Assembly: GCF_020283565.1 (NCBI RefSeq)
Contig: NC_060065.1
Coordinates: forward strand, 38,986,409 to 39,050,408
Direction of reading: 5' to 3'
Length of the DNA: 64,000 bases
Source of the DNA: Trifolium pratense
Taxonomy: Eukaryota; Streptophyta; Magnoliopsida; Fabales; Fabaceae
The translations under genes and the position numbers were made by a program. Numbering within the stretch: the stretch's first letter is position 1; each line of letters starts with the position of its first letter. This document shows, piece after piece, positions 47,448 through 60,498 of the stretch. The notes below the pieces were generated by a model. That model was given only the letters and a program-made list of their open reading frames with translations. It ran no database searches and was not told the DNA's origin.

Positions 47448-48334
47448 GAGGAGTGCTAGGGACACACTCTCTAACACACTCCTCTAACACACACCAATTA
47501 AATCTTGCCACATCATCCACTCACTTTCTCTATGTAACTTGTTACCGGTTTCAAGTGTATCCATTTATTTTATTTTATTTTTTAATATTTTTATTTAGAT
47601 GTTAATACGTTTAATCTTCTTCTCTATCATATTTCACAATCCAAACCTGCAAAAAAAATCACAATAACCCAAACCAAAAATCCATTGAAAACATATTTCA
47701 CACTAAAATCTTTCTTTTATTTGGATAGGGATATGCGGAGAACAAAATAATTGAAATGAGAATCCGTCGACGTGTTGTTGTGGTTGTCCATTGAATCACA
47801 CTAAAATCTTTTATTTTGATTCTTCTCCGATCGACCTGTTGTTGTTGTTGTCGTCCAGTTTTCTCTTTTCATTGATTGTTGTATTTTGTTCATGGTAGTT
47901 CCTGTCCACTAATTTAAACCGATTAAACAATACAAACTCAGATTCAATATACCCAGATTTAAAACCTAATTAAAAATGATTTAGATCTGGAAAAACCTGT
48001 AACAAAAATTGAATCTTGCGAGAAAGACATAGCATGATAATGGGTCAAATTGAACCTCGCGAGAAAGATGATAGTATTCAAGAAATAGACAATAAAACTT
48101 GTGAAAAATAAATTTTCAGAAACAAGCACAAGTGAGAAGTGCTTGGGAGTTGGACTGTGAAAATGGCAGGCGAAATCCGTTGATGTGTTGTTAAAATTAT
48201 TTTTTTTAGGATGTATTGTGTTAACTTGTACAGCCAGTTAACAGGTAACTGATTAAAAGAAGTTGGTGATGTGGCAAAGTTTAATTGTAGTGTGTTAGAG
48301 GAGTGTGTTAGAGAGTGTGTCCCTAGCACTCCTC
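47448..48334. mobile_element. Mutator-like non-autonomous element with ~70-bp inverted ends
   Basis: The 887-bp element begins GAGGAGTGCTAGGGACACAC and ends in the exact inverted complement; the inverted ends stay recognisable for about 70 bp. ATGTATAGTA flanks it at 47438-47447 and 48335-48344, identical over 10 bases (a 9-bp duplication plus a chance base, or 10). There is no transposase. It ends only ~300 bp before the helicase ATG and could affect that promoter. Its ends are related to those of 26467-27424. Confidence 0.82.
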
Positions 48335-48512
48335 ATGTATAGTATTAAAAGACATAACGTGTCACGTTAATTATTTAATGCCTCAACATATGTGTCGCCT
48401 TTGTATTATTGAATTTTTTTTTCCTACGCTAACATTTAACTCCTTTTTTTCAGCTCAACATATTTCATGTTTTATGTTTTGTTAAAGAGCCTAATCCAAA
48501 CTCACTACTTAA

Positions 48513-48521
48513 AAACCCTAA
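48513..48521 (+). promoter_or_regulatory. Telo-box upstream of the helicase gene
   Basis: AAACCCTAA, the plant telo-box, lies about 120 bp before the ATG at 48639. Telo-boxes are common in promoters of ribosome-biogenesis and translation genes in plants, which suits an RH36-type helicase. No clear TATA box is seen. Motif evidence only. Confidence 0.45.
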
Positions 48522-48638
48522 ATTTGCAGCTCCTTTTTTCTTTCACTGTATCTGTTGCCTCCTTCCTCATTCATTATTCATCAGCACCATTCTTCAATTA
48601 ACCCACATTTTCTTTGTTTTGTTCTTTGACATTCATAA

Positions 48639-51600
48639 ATGGAGCAACCACAACACTTAGTAGAACAAAACTTCCCACTCTTCAAACCATCACGCAAACC
48701 CTCAACAAACCCTTCACTCTCCACTTCCAATTCCCAAACCCAAACCCCTCAAAACGACGTCGTTACGCATGAAAACCCAACCTCCAACCCCGAAAACACC
48801 GCCACCACCACATTCTCCGATCTCGGCCTCTCCGAATGGGCGGTCAAGACATGCAAAGAGCTCGGAATGAAGTTTCCACGCCGCGTCCAACAGTACTGTA
48901 TCCCAAAGATTCTAGAAGGCCGTCATGTAATTGGAATTGATGAGACTGGTAGCGGTAAAACTGCGGCGTTTGCGCTACCTATTCTTCAGCGACTCGCGGA
49001 GCATCCGTTTGGTGTGTTTGCTCTTGTGGTGACGCCGACTCGTGAGCTTGCGTTTCAGTTGGCGGACCAGTTTCGTGCTCTTGGATCATCGGTTCGTCTC
49101 CGAACTGCGGTGGTTGTTGGTGGTATGGATATGCTTACACAGACGAAGGAGTTGGTTGCTAGACCTCATCTTGTTATTGCTACTCCTGGGAGGATTAAGG
49201 TTTTGCTTAAGGATAATCCTGAAATTGCTCCTGTTTTCGCTAGGACTAAGGTAATTAATAATGATCATGATGAATTTGGTGAATATTTTGTATTTTTAGT
49301 TGATTGATTGTGTTGTTGCTCGTATTTGATGTGCTAATTTAGACTGTTTTTGGATAGACAACTTATTAATAAGCTCTGATAGTATAAGCACTTATGCATA
49401 ATCTATTTATGGTTTTAAAAAACCGTCCATGAAAAGGGCCGAGACAAAACGGTATAGGTAGCTGCCATTTCTGTTCTCCACCGTTTTTATATAGTAAAAG
49501 AAATAAAATAAGTAATGCCAAAACGCCGATACTGCCGCGAAGAGCGAAGAAACGCCATTACGAACGCCATTATTGTGTTGTTGCTCTTGTTTTGATGTGC
49601 TAATGCAATTGATTTTAGATTTGTTTTTGCATAAACAACTTAGTAATAAGCTCTTATAGCATAACTATTTCTATAAGAAAATATTAGAAGAAAAAAGTCA
49701 TACAATTTTCATATAAACTATAAGATGGTTTAATAGGTTATCATGAAGCTTATAGAAATAAACTGAAAAGTGCTTATGGGCATCTATGTTTCTATAAGCT
49801 CTTTCAAATAGTTCCACGAGTGCTTAACTTAAATAAGCTTAATCCAAACAGCCACAGACTTGAGTGAGTGCAAAGCTATCAATGATTAGAATTTCTTTTA
49901 CGTGTTAGTAATCAAAATTGGATACTGTAATTGTATGATTAAATATTATAAATATTTATGCATTGCTCTGTTTTTAAAACATCATAAACAGATTTAGCAA
50001 TATTATGATTATGCTGTACTTGACACTTGCTTTTTCAGTTTCTTGTCTTGGATGAAGCAGATAGAGTCCTGGATGTTGGGTTTCAGGAGGAATTGAAATT
50101 TATCTTTCAGTGCTTACCCGAAAACCGCCAAAACCTATTCTTTTCTGCAACCACGACTAGTAATCTGCAAAAGTTGCGTGAGCGTTATCAAGATAAGCTG
50201 TATGCCTTCGAGGCTTATGAAGGGTTTAAGACAGTTGAAAAACTCACTCAACAAGCTGTATTCATCCCTAAAAAGGTGAAGGATGTATATTTGTTGCATA
50301 TCTTGTCTAAAATGAAAGATATGGGCATTCGTTCTGCAATTGTCTTCGTCTCTACTTGCAGGTATTTCTCTAGATGATGATTTGTTTTAATTTTTCATCA
50401 TAACCAAGTTTTGCTGTCTATATTATTTTATGCTATTAGGGTCTGCCATTTTTACTTCTTACTGTATTATGTTGCCACTTTCAGATCTTACATTGATTAA
50501 ATAACTCTGCCTACTATCTGTTCTGTAGCTAATATAAAAATGAGTTTCATTTACTTGTATTCTACGACAATTTTGAATCATATTTCAAGAGGGAAAATTA
50601 AATTGTTAAGCCAAAAAAATGTAATGAGTTATAGGTTGGAATACGGAGGTTGTTTGCTTATGCAGTACGAACCTATGTGTGCTTTTTATTCTTTTCCTTG
50701 CCATCAATAACTGAACCATTATTCTTGCACATTGGAAAATTAAATACAAATAATATAGGAGTATAGTCGTTCTGGGTTATCCATGCTTACACTTAGGGTG
50801 CAAGTTGAGGTCTAGTAGTGGAAATGTTTATGACAATTATCCCCATACTAATAGATCATCCTAAGCAGAAAGATATCGTATTTTGTAAATACTCTAACAG
50901 TTCCCAAATTGCAGAGATTGTCATCGTTTAAATTTAATGTTGGAAGTGCTTGATCAAGAAGCTGCAGCTCTATATTCATTCAGATCACAGGCTCAGAGGC
51001 TTGAAGCACTTCAAGAATTTAAATCTGGAAAGGTTCCTATATTATTAGCAACTGATGTTGCTGGTCGCGGTTTGGATATTCCTACGGTTGACCTTGTTAT
51101 CAATTATGATGTTCCAAGGTTAATTTTTTTTCCTTTCCAATTTTGCTATTTTATTTGTACTCTTTTGAAGCATTTGATGTAATGGAAGTCAACTACTCAC
51201 CTGCAGGTTTCCACGAGATTATATCCACCGTGTTGGTCGTACTGCAAGAGCAGGAAGAGGGGGACTCGCTTTGAGCCTAGTCACTCAGGTAAATACATTT
51301 TATTTTAGGGATTAGAGCAAACATTTTTGTTTTTATTTTCGGTTTTCACTTTTAATTACAAGACTGCCACATTGTTTTCAATCTGTTTCCTTTTTTGAGT
51401 AGATTTGTACAGATAACACTGAAAGAGACAGTGAAAAAAGAAAACAGATTGAAAATGGACCCTAAAACAATAGAAAGAGATTTGTAATGGTCCATTTACT
51501 GAGAGAAAATGTTTTAAATTGAGTTTGAAATTGATTATTTCTTGTAATTCTATGTCTGCACCATATGTATCTTGAACATTGCTTTCTCTTTCCACCTTAG

Positions 51601-54449
51601 ATAAATAGATAACAGAACCAAAAGCCAAGAAAATTAGAAATTAGATGTCATGGTGCTTCATTTCTGATTATTCTATTGTATTTCTGTTTTTGTTGAGGGC
51701 ATTTGTGGATCAACTAAAATTTTAAGTAGTGGTGAGATGAAAAATTCATAAACATTACAAGTTAATTTTCAAATGTATAAATAAAGGGTTAGGATAAAAT
51801 GACACCAAAGTGTCAAATAAATTTTGACACCAAATCTCATCCACTCATTTCATTTAATCCAAAGGTTAATACTATCACCAAAATAATTAATATGCACAAC
51901 TATCACCTAATTAAAACAAATCCTTATCGAGTTGAGATCAGCTCCATTGGGGTATCCTCCTTTTCCTCCAGTCTATTGCTCAGATAGTGACATGTGGCAA
52001 AAAAACATTTCAATGGTCCAGATTAAAAAAACAGAACAAGGAAACTTTTCTCTCTTCTTCCCTGCACATATCACTGTTCATCTTCCACAGATATCACCTA
52101 ATTAATGTGCAAAATTTATTATGATAAAGATTTGTTTTTAATTAGGTGATATTGGTGTACATTAATTATTTTGGTGATAGTTTTTAAACCTTTGGATTAA
52201 ATGAAATTAGTGGATAAGATTTGTGTCAAATAAATTTTGACACCTTGGTGTCATTTGATCCTAACCCATAAGATTAATGCTGGTGTGTACGAAACGAAAA
52301 ACATGAATGAATCTAAGCCATCAATTTTTAACCCAAGACTAGCATGATTTCCACCAAATACGGAAGTTTAGTGAATTCAACCAGTAAAACAATCCCATAT
52401 AAGCATTCTTATATTTCGTATGCCACGTTTGTCGCACCAAGTAGCATTGCTCAACCCATAAATAAATATATTAAAACAAATCTTGTGAAATAGCGGTACA
52501 ATAGCAGAATTTGAACTAACCGCTATTTTTTTCGTGATTCGATTCTCAATTGACAACAATGACTAAAACAAAATGATTAAAATTTGAAATTTTAGGCTTT
52601 AGATACGTTACATATCGGATATGGCGATGCGCCATTTCTTAAAATAATTAGGATACAGTACGTTAAGGACACACGTAAATATCTACGGTTATAAGGTCTT
52701 AAATTTCATGTATTCGCCCTTCATAACCTAAAATTATGTCTCCTAGAAATGATCGATAGCATTCACTAATCACTACTAATCCCTTCCTAGTTGCTGACAT
52801 CTTTCCTGTCTTCAAGCTTATTATAGATTGAAATTTTAACATCTAGATGTAATGATGATGTTGAGTCCTTGTAGCTACTTTATATTTTTAATACTAATAT
52901 TTGGATATTATATTTTGTCATGAACTATTCTGGTTTCTTGAAGTATAATAACTACATAATGGCGTTGTGGAAGGACCAGCCTAATACATATGGTTAAAAC
53001 ATGATGGGATGATGCTTTTTGGTCTAACATTTGTATCGTATATTTGATTTTTTTTTATTGTCCTTCATAAGGGTCTCCACTGAGAAACACCATTCAGTTT
53101 CACAATTCTGCAATCCATGTGACTATTCCACTCACCATTGACAGTTCACACCATGTGCATAAGTTTAAATTGAATGGTCACACAGATTGCAGAATTGGTG
53201 ATATTGAATGGTATAGAATTTAAAGATATGCATGTTAAAAAAAATTAAGTCTATTTAAATTGACCAGTTTGCATAAGGGATTAAAACACAAATTATCATA
53301 AAATAAAAACTGATTATAGCACCAAAAAAAAAAAAAACTGATTAAATTGTTCAACATGACAAAAAATATCTCACACTAAGTAACTATAATATAATAGCTA
53401 TGGATATCACAGTTTAAAACCAACATTATTAATCTCATTCATTTTGTTGTACATAATTAATGAAAAGAAACAACCTTCACCGATGTATCAAGAAAAAGAG
53501 TGGCAACATCAAGAATTTCAATGTCTCATTCTCAAAATTCACCCGTTGAAAGGCATTAAGTTCTGATCTAAATGGTGAAGACACCCGTAGATGCTTTGGA
53601 GAATACAACTTCCATAAAAATGTAGTTTTGGGTTAATTTCTGCAAAAACAGTATCCCAACGACTCCCTTTGCCCCACCCATTTTTTTTAATAAGGTCATA
53701 TAAAATTATACATTATTATACCCAACACTTATCGGTACAGAATGCGTGTTCTAGATATAAGCATAGTATTATCAATAGGGCATTGTAACATAAAGGCATC
53801 CATATATTTTCATGTGGTCTTGCTGTTTGCAGAGGCGTTGTTTGGACTGTTTCAATTGTGATGATGGTGTTTCTTATATTATATGAGATCATTTTTTTTA
53901 AGGATTTTGATATTTGTTTTGCATTGATTTCCTCGTCACCGTATAACTTTGATGTTGGCAGAATGATGTTGATCTCATTCGTGAAATAGAGGCCCTTATT
54001 GAAAGGCAACTTGAAATGATTGAATACAAAGAAAATGAGGTGCTTTCATTAATGAAAAAGGTACGTTTTTATTGGTGTAGCTTTTTTTGGTCTCACATTT
54101 GTATTGTATATCTGATTTTGTTTTATTGTCTCTGATTTGTAGCTATTTTAAAATTATGAGCTATGTAAGGCTTCTTTTTTATGATTTCTTTACTTTTGAT
54201 GTATTGTAGGTTTTCAGTGCTAAGAATGTTGCAAACATGAAAATGATGGATGACGGCTTTGAAGAGAAAGCTAAAGAGCGGAAAAAACAGAAACTGAAAA
54301 TGCTAGAAGAGAAAGGATTATTAAAGCAAAGAAGTAAGAGAAAAAGAAATAAAGAATTTGCAGAGAAAAGAAATAAACAGGAAAAAGTGGAAGTAGATGC
54401 ATTATCAAATATAGAATCTCCAAAAAAAAAGAGTAAGAAGAGAAAGTAA
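48639..54449 (+). CDS. RH36: DEAD-box ATP-dependent RNA helicase, RH36/Dbp8 type
   Basis: It probably acts in the nucleolus in pre-rRNA processing, as Dbp8 and Arabidopsis RH36 (SWA3) do. Exons (plus): 48639-49250, 50039-50361, 50915-51118, 51207-51288, 53962-54060 and 54210-54449, all GT..AG, giving 519 aa. Motifs: Q-motif region from [10 protein letters not shown] (59-68), motif I DETGSGKT (101-108), TPTREL, TPGR, DEAD (209-212), SAT (240-242), [17 protein letters not shown] (357-366) and [11 protein letters not shown] (387-397). The C-terminus is Lys/Arg-rich (ends KKKSKKRK), a likely nuclear or nucleolar signal. Oddities: motif I has DE where AQ is usual, and the Q-motif PTxVQ is PRRVQ. 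Intron 4 (51289-53961) is 2.7 kb and holds a MITE. The family is certain; the RH36 orthology is from memory. Confidence 0.93.
49251..50038. other. Helicase intron 1 with decayed Tourist-like sequence
   Basis: The intron contains AACTTATTAATAAGCTC-type stretches and ends one block with AATAAGCTTAATCCAAACAG, which resembles the Tourist-type elements at 11591 and 23512. No intact element with a target duplication could be delimited. Confidence 0.35.
51786..52267. mobile_element. MITE with ~80-bp inverted ends in helicase intron 4
   Basis: It starts GGGTTAGGATAAAATGACAC and ends in the inverted complement GTGTCATTTGATCCTAACCC. The ends stay complementary for about 80 bp (both include CATTTCATTTAATCCAAAGG on one strand). 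It is 482 bp with no coding capacity. The target duplication is not clear, so the superfamily is left open. Confidence 0.7.
53083..53220. repeat. Short imperfect palindrome in helicase intron 4
   Basis: ACCATTCAGTTTCACAATTC near 53088 and GAATTGGTGATATTGAATGG near 53191 are imperfect inverted complements, with further pairing inwards (TGCAATC.. and ..GATTGCA). It is probably a small decayed MITE. Confidence 0.45.
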
Positions 54450-55754
54450 ATGATATTTTCTCTAAACACTGAAAGGGTTTTTGAAGAATGTTGCTTATTA
54501 AGAGGAAAAATCAAAGACAAAGAAAGAAGTGGACAAACAGGAGCGAATCATAGTAGTTTTTCACACAATTTGTGTCACATTTATGAGGGTGGTAGATTTT
54601 GATTTGGAGTAATCCTGAGACTAATCCCTGAAATGGCTTATGCAAATGATGTGCAATTTTGGCTATCAAGATACTACTAACTTAGTCAACTGGAGATAAG
54701 CTGTACCAATTTAAACTTATACTATGATGTTTCATTTTTTTAAGTTGATTTGATTGTAATATTACATATGGCTTCTATTTTATTGGGGGAGCATTTGATA
54801 TTTAGGGCAATGTAGGACCCATTGAAAGGACTTAAACTGAAGGAGCAGATTCCAACTCCTGAAATACTATTTGAGCAGTTCTACCAATGTGCAGTTAACA
54901 ATCTAGTTTTGCAGTCTATTTTATGAACCTATTGATCCAGTTCTTGGCAAACAGTTTTCTACATGAATGCATCTCTGTACACTACAACAGAGTTATCAGT
55001 GTTGGTGATTGCAATTGTTTTTGTTAGTTTTGGTGATTACACTACAGCCACTGTGTATAGAGTACATGATTAGTATTATAATACAAAATAAAATCTGTTA
55101 TAGTTCATTCTACACACGATAATTGACAAGTTTGGGAGGAATGTTTTAATGCTTAAAAGCAAGGCCTGGTGAGTAAAGTTTGATATAAGCTCAAGCATCA
55201 GAGACAATCATTCGATCTCTGAGTGACTACAGTGAACCAAGACTATAGTAAATATGCTATTCACAATTGGGGATTCAATTTCTAACAGATGATTTAAAAA
55301 TGATCCATGATGGTCTCCTTGATGAATATGAATTTGCTTGTTATTGTGGTTGAACTTAGAAGTATCGACTAATATAGCTCTTTAGAGTATCTCTAATGGA
55401 TTGTCCCTTAGCTAGTATCACACAATTTCCTAACAGAATTCTTAGCTAGTTTATTTTCTCTCCCTCCTTCCTATTCCTATTATATAGTAATTATCCCATG
55501 AAGTTCATGCACTAAGTAGCCACGTTAGCATCCTTTCATTCCTTTCTCCCTTCCTTTCCACACCTTAGCCTTCGGCCAATACTCACGCTATGCTTCACAA
55601 TGAATTATTTAAACCTTATTTAATACGCACTTAACACAATAAAAATGCATCATCCAAAAATTTAAACTATCAAGTTTCAAAAAAGAGACTTAAATTAGAA
55701 TGGAGTTTTACATTGAAATTTGATAATTCAATTTGTTGTTCTGTTATTATAGAT

Positions 55755-55866
55755 GCAGACATAGATGCTTGTAATATTCTGTTTTAGTTTAATTTTTGTG
55801 TTTGTGTTTAGCAGACATAGATGCTTGTAATATTCTATTTTAGTTTAATTTTTGTGTTTGTGTTTA
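55755..55866. repeat. 56-bp tandem duplication
   Basis: GCAGACATAGATGCTTGTAA and the following bases occur at 55755 and again at 55811, one or two substitutions apart. No function is apparent. Confidence 0.85.
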
Positions 55867-56394
55867 GGTAGAAGGAGCATAGTGGTTACGAGTGTTTTGT
55901 CCTGTATTGTATCATCCAAAAGAAGAGTACTCAATTGTAAAAAAAAGAAAGAAAAAAAAAAGAGTAATCAAGGTGGGAAAAGTAATTGCAGTGGCACATT
56001 AAACAAGGGAAGTGAAGAATTTAGCAACAGTGACAGTGAGAGATAAAAACAAGTGAAATGAATGAAGGCCATAGTAACTAATAAGTATAGAGAGCCATTG
56101 AGCAAATGGGTCAAACCACACACAACAATGAATAGAAGGTTGGAATAGCTAACAAAGTAAAGAAGCTCAAGAGGTACAGAAAAATATGCAATAAAAATGA
56201 AAAAGTTGATGAAGTTGACCTATTAAGCACAAATATAGACACCGGATAAGATACGAGCTTTGACACATCGACACCGATAATAATCTGAGAAAATGACATA
56301 ATTCAATGTAATCATTAGTGTTGGTGTCGTGTCAGTGAGAAAATGACATAACATGTCAGATTTTAAAAATATAAAAGTAAAAATTGAAAAATAG

Positions 56395-56905
56395 AAATAG
56401 AAACTTAATATACTTAAAAAAAAATTAATATATTAGATTTAAAGAATAAAAAAAAAATTATCAAATAGAAGAAAAAATTCACGCAAAGAAGAAAAACGCA
56501 GAGAAGAAAGAGGCAAAAATTAGGGTTCCTGAATCAAAGTTGCGAGTCTGCGACTGAAGGACAAATCACGCAAAGGAGAAAGAAGATGTCGAGTAGCCAA
56601 AGGTGGTAGCAAAGGTGGTTCGTCTTCTTCAGTTTTTGTTGCAGAAAAGCTTCCTGTGTGTGGGTGTCAAATACCCATGGTGATGTACAAGGACAAGACG
56701 AACGAGAATCAAGGAAGATTATTCCGAAACGACTGATAACAGTAGAAGAACTCGCGAAGAAGAACTCTGCGATTTGAAGAAGATGAACAAAAATTGCGTT
56801 TTTCTTCTTTGCGTGTTTTATTTCTTCTACGGTATTTGATAATTTTTTTAATCTAATATATTAATTTTTTCTATTGGTAAGTATATTAAGTTTCTATTTA
56901 TATAT
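56395..56905. mobile_element. Foldback element with ~110-bp arms
   Basis: The left arm (about 56395-56510, containing AATAGAAACTTAATATACTT and CACGCAAAGAAGAAAAACGC) and the right arm (about 56795-56905) are inverted complements with small indels. The ~285-bp centre is not coding in any clear way. No target duplication could be fixed. Confidence 0.6.
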
Positions 56906-57169
56906 TTTTTTTTGTATAAATCTCATGTTATTTTTCATTTTGTTTATTGATTTTTTTTTTTATAGAAAGTCCTTAACATTAACATTTCTTATAGAAAAAA
57001 TATACAATTAAAAAGATAAAAAAGTATTAAAAAATGTGTATGCGGTTTAGTTTGATTTTGAAAAGTTGATCAAATTAAAATTTGATTCGATCCAATGATT
57101 TTCACAAATTGACATAAAAAATTGGTTTTATACTTGCAACTTTCAACTTTTTTGGATCGGTTTGAATTT

Positions 57170-57595
57170 GAACATCGCTATCCAACATCATCATCCACTT
57201 CCATCAATGGTTGATTATAAATTAAGATATCAGAACCATGAGTACATTCCAAATTACTGAGAATATCAACGCTCCTATATATTTACCTCACGATACACAT
57301 GCAAAATATTAATCTCCCAATTTGACTCTAACAAAGCTTTAATCATCTTCAAAAGCGGTCTACCAACTTTTTGATATCACACTACTTAGCCACGCCTAAA
57401 CCTTCATATAAGCTCATAGCTCTGCCATATTATAAGTTGCAATAGAATAACCACTAATCCATCTTGTTCTATCATCTTTAATTACTCCACCACAATATGC
57501 ACACTCGGAAAAAATCTTAGCAGTTCAATCTACATTGAGACAAAACCAACTCTCTTGCGGAGCTTTCCCAAGAACATAAGTATAACAAATCTTTA
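57170..57595 (-). mobile_element. LINE-type RNase H relic
   Basis: On minus the stretch reads SWFCLNVD, then CAYCGGVIKDDRTRWISGYS, then NMAEL and AW, the order seen in the RNase H domain attached to plant LINE polyproteins (LNVDG..GGxxRDxxGxWxxG..AEL). Stops interrupt it. Confidence 0.6.
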
Positions 57596-57781
57596 CATTA
57601 TCTTTGACTAGCGGGCCAGCCTGCCTGTGTCTAACTTATGTACCCAAAAAAAAAAGATACGCCTTATGTTATGGTGAGTTTGTTAATAAAAGATTTTTGT
57701 TGCTACTAAAAAAAAGCAAGGGTAATGTTGGTATTATGAAAATTCTACCCCAAAACTCATGTATTCTTTTTATATATTATA

Positions 57782-57925
57782 GTATAGAATAGATATAGAT
57801 GAAAAAACCATAAAAAAAAGAGAGGAAGTTAAGGGTATAGAATAGATATAGATGAAAAAACCATAAAAAAAAAGAGAGGAAGTTAAGGGCAATTATGGAA
57901 TAATTAAAAAACCATAAAGGAAGTT
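57782..57925. repeat. About 54-bp tandem repeat
   Basis: The unit GTATAGAATAGATATAGATG through GGAAGTTAAGGG occurs at about 57781 and 57834, followed by a truncated third copy ending near 57925. The copies differ mainly in the length of an A run. Confidence 0.8.
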
Positions 57926-58764
57926 AAGGGCAAAATGGACAAAAAAAATCCAGCCCAAACTCCCTTATCCCCTTTATATATTGTTATAGATATAAAGTAA
58001 TTTGTTGTTAAATATATTTTTAATCCCTCTAAATATACTATCTTTCATTTGTAGTCTCTCAAAACTTTTACTCCGAATATCGGTTCTCAAAATTTTTTAT
58101 TTTCAAGTTTAGTCTCTACCCTTTTATTTTTATAAAAATTTACATCGCATGTTCCAACCGACTTTTTTTTATAACATGTCATTGATAAGACTTTAAAATC
58201 TTATTAGTTTAATAACTTTACTATTTAATCTTTATTAATTTATCTATAACTTCAAATTATAAATGAAATCGTTAAAATAAAGATTAATATAGTTTAAATT
58301 TTTAACTAATAAGATTTTAAAAAAGTCAGGTTTTAAGATTTTGAAAGATTATTTTGACAAAAAAAAAATCTTGAAGATTTTAAAAGAATTTGTAAAATTT
58401 TATTGATTTTGTGGGATTTTAAAAGAATTTTTTTTAAATGACTTTTTCAACCGCATGATTCTTAACTGAAGATTCTAATCGAATTCTAATATACTAATTT
58501 TTTAAGATTTCACAATATTTTATGAATTTTTAAGATTTTAAAAGATTAATCAATTTCAAACAAAAAAAATAAAGAAGTTACAAAAGTGATATTTTTTAAT
58601 CAATTTCAAACAAATTATCAAGAGCTAAAATAAGTGTCACCTTTATTTTAATATCGCTCACTACAATTTTGTTTATTTTCTTCAGATTTCTTGTTTGCTT
58701 ATATTTTTCTTTTTGATTGTTGCCATGAAAACAAAGCGAGGTTGAAAACCAAAGAAAAATACTA

Positions 58765-58885
58765 CTCCGTCTCAAAATATAAGCAAAAGGAGGTCAACAA
58801 AAGTAAATGTATCTGGACTAAATTTTAAACCAAATACATCAACTTTCATTGACCAATTTTTACTTATATTTTGAGACGGATGAAG
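58765..58885. mobile_element. Stowaway MITE, 121 bp
   Basis: CTCCGTCTCAAAATATAAGC starts the element and the right end is its near inverted complement (TTATATTTTGAGACGGATGA plus AG). TA flanks it at 58763-58764 and 58886-58887. This is the canonical Tc1/mariner-type Stowaway form. Confidence 0.82.
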
Positions 58886-59510
58886 TATAAACAAAGAATG
58901 TATGAGCCATATGTTCTTATAGGTATTCGCGTAAAAACAAAGTTCTTATTGGTGTAATGCTTTCTGGTGTATTGCTAATTCTTTGGATGTGTCATCCGAT
59001 GAGTATTACCTATTGTCACATCTCATGGCAGCTCCATAGCAAAATATAAAAACTTGTTAACCAATACACGAATGTCAATATGTCAATAGATAATTTTGAT
59101 TACGAATATTTCTAATTGTCTATTAGTAAAAATAATAGAAATTTGATATTTAAAAAATATTCATCGAAACAAATTAAACAAGATCTTATATAATAATATT
59201 TACATTTATATACTTTTAAAAAAATACGGTTAAAACAAAACATATGAATAGTGCATTTAGTCAAATTAGATCCTATAAAATCAGACTGCAGAAATAAAAG
59301 ATCCTCTTCCGTGAGATTCCACGGGAGGCCTGCAGTACCAATCTATGCCATTAATTGAATTTTTAATATTTTATTTGTCAACATATAAAAAAAATTAATG
59401 AACCAGATTTCACTAGACCACATTTTCACGGAGAGAATCTGCTTCCTTTGGAGTTTGGAAATCATTCTATTGTCGTGCTTTTGGAGAGTAAACCTGATGC
59501 CACTATTGAT

Positions 59511-60021
59511 CATTTTTTGCGAGATTGTGATTTAATGGAAATAATTTGGTAAAGTTGATCGAGAACTTGTAATTGTTCTGATTGAATATCTAAGATTTTT
59601 TTTTTAGATTTTATAAAAGTTTTGATTTAATATCACAATATTGTTTTATAGTAAAATCCTTTGAAATAGGCGGATTTAACGTTAATATTTAACTGTCATT
59701 TTGATATTTTAAGTGTACGATTTGTCAATTACTCTTATATTTTTTTAATATAAGTAATTAATTCTATATATTTTCTGCGAGATTGTGATTTAATGGAAAT
59801 AATTTGGTAAAGTTGATCGAGAAGTTGTAATTGTTCTGATTGAATATCTAAGATTTTTTTAGATTTTATAAAAGTTTTGATTTAATATCACAATATTGTT
59901 TTATAATAAAATCCATAGGAGGATTTAACGTTAATATTTAACTGTCATTTTGATATTTTAAATGTACGATTTGTCAATTACTCTTATCTTTTTTAATATA
60001 AGTAATTAATTCTATATATTT
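59511..60021. repeat. About 260-bp tandem duplication
   Basis: GCGAGATTGTGATTTAATGG and the following ~250 bp occur at about 59518 and 59777, differing by a few substitutions and small indels; both units end in TAATTAATTCTATATATTT. It is non-coding. Confidence 0.85.
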
Positions 60022-60244
60022 GAAAAACTAAAAGTTTATTTTTCTTAAATATTTTTTGGTACAAAACAAAATTACATATTAATTTTTTTTGGTACATAAC
60101 ATATTACACTTATTGGAGAGAGAAAGTGTGTGTGTAAAAAAAATTTGGTGAATTAAAATGATGAAATATTATGAAGATAATGTGCAAAAATACACTTTGC
60201 TAGTTTGGTGTTACTATTCTAAAAAGATACTATGGTGCTCAGTC

Positions 60245-60345
60245 AGATGTTAATATTAAGTTATGGACTTCTCCGCCTCCGCAAATAGCGCATGTGCTGG
60301 TTGCGGATGCAACGGGTGTCTTGAGGCAGCGTCCTCGTTAGTTTG
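60245..60345 (+). mobile_element. Possible LINE tail fragment
   Basis: A frame reads DVNIKLWTSPPPQIAHVLVA then DATGVLRQRPR and stop, similar in character to the last residues of plant LINE polyproteins. It is short and uncertain. Confidence 0.3.
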
Positions 60346-60498
60346 TGTTGTTGTCTTTTTATTTTCCCCTTTATCAAAAAATTTCTAAAAAGATACTATG
60401 GAAAAAGCGGAGGGAGAAGTAGTAATTTATGGTTATAATAATGACATGTTATATGTACCAAAAAAAATAATGACATGTTATAAAAAAATTATTTATAA

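Noticed and set aside
54179..54520. 113-codon minus-strand frame over the last helicase exon
   Set aside because: It is an antisense shadow of the Lys/Arg-rich final exon (54210-54449).
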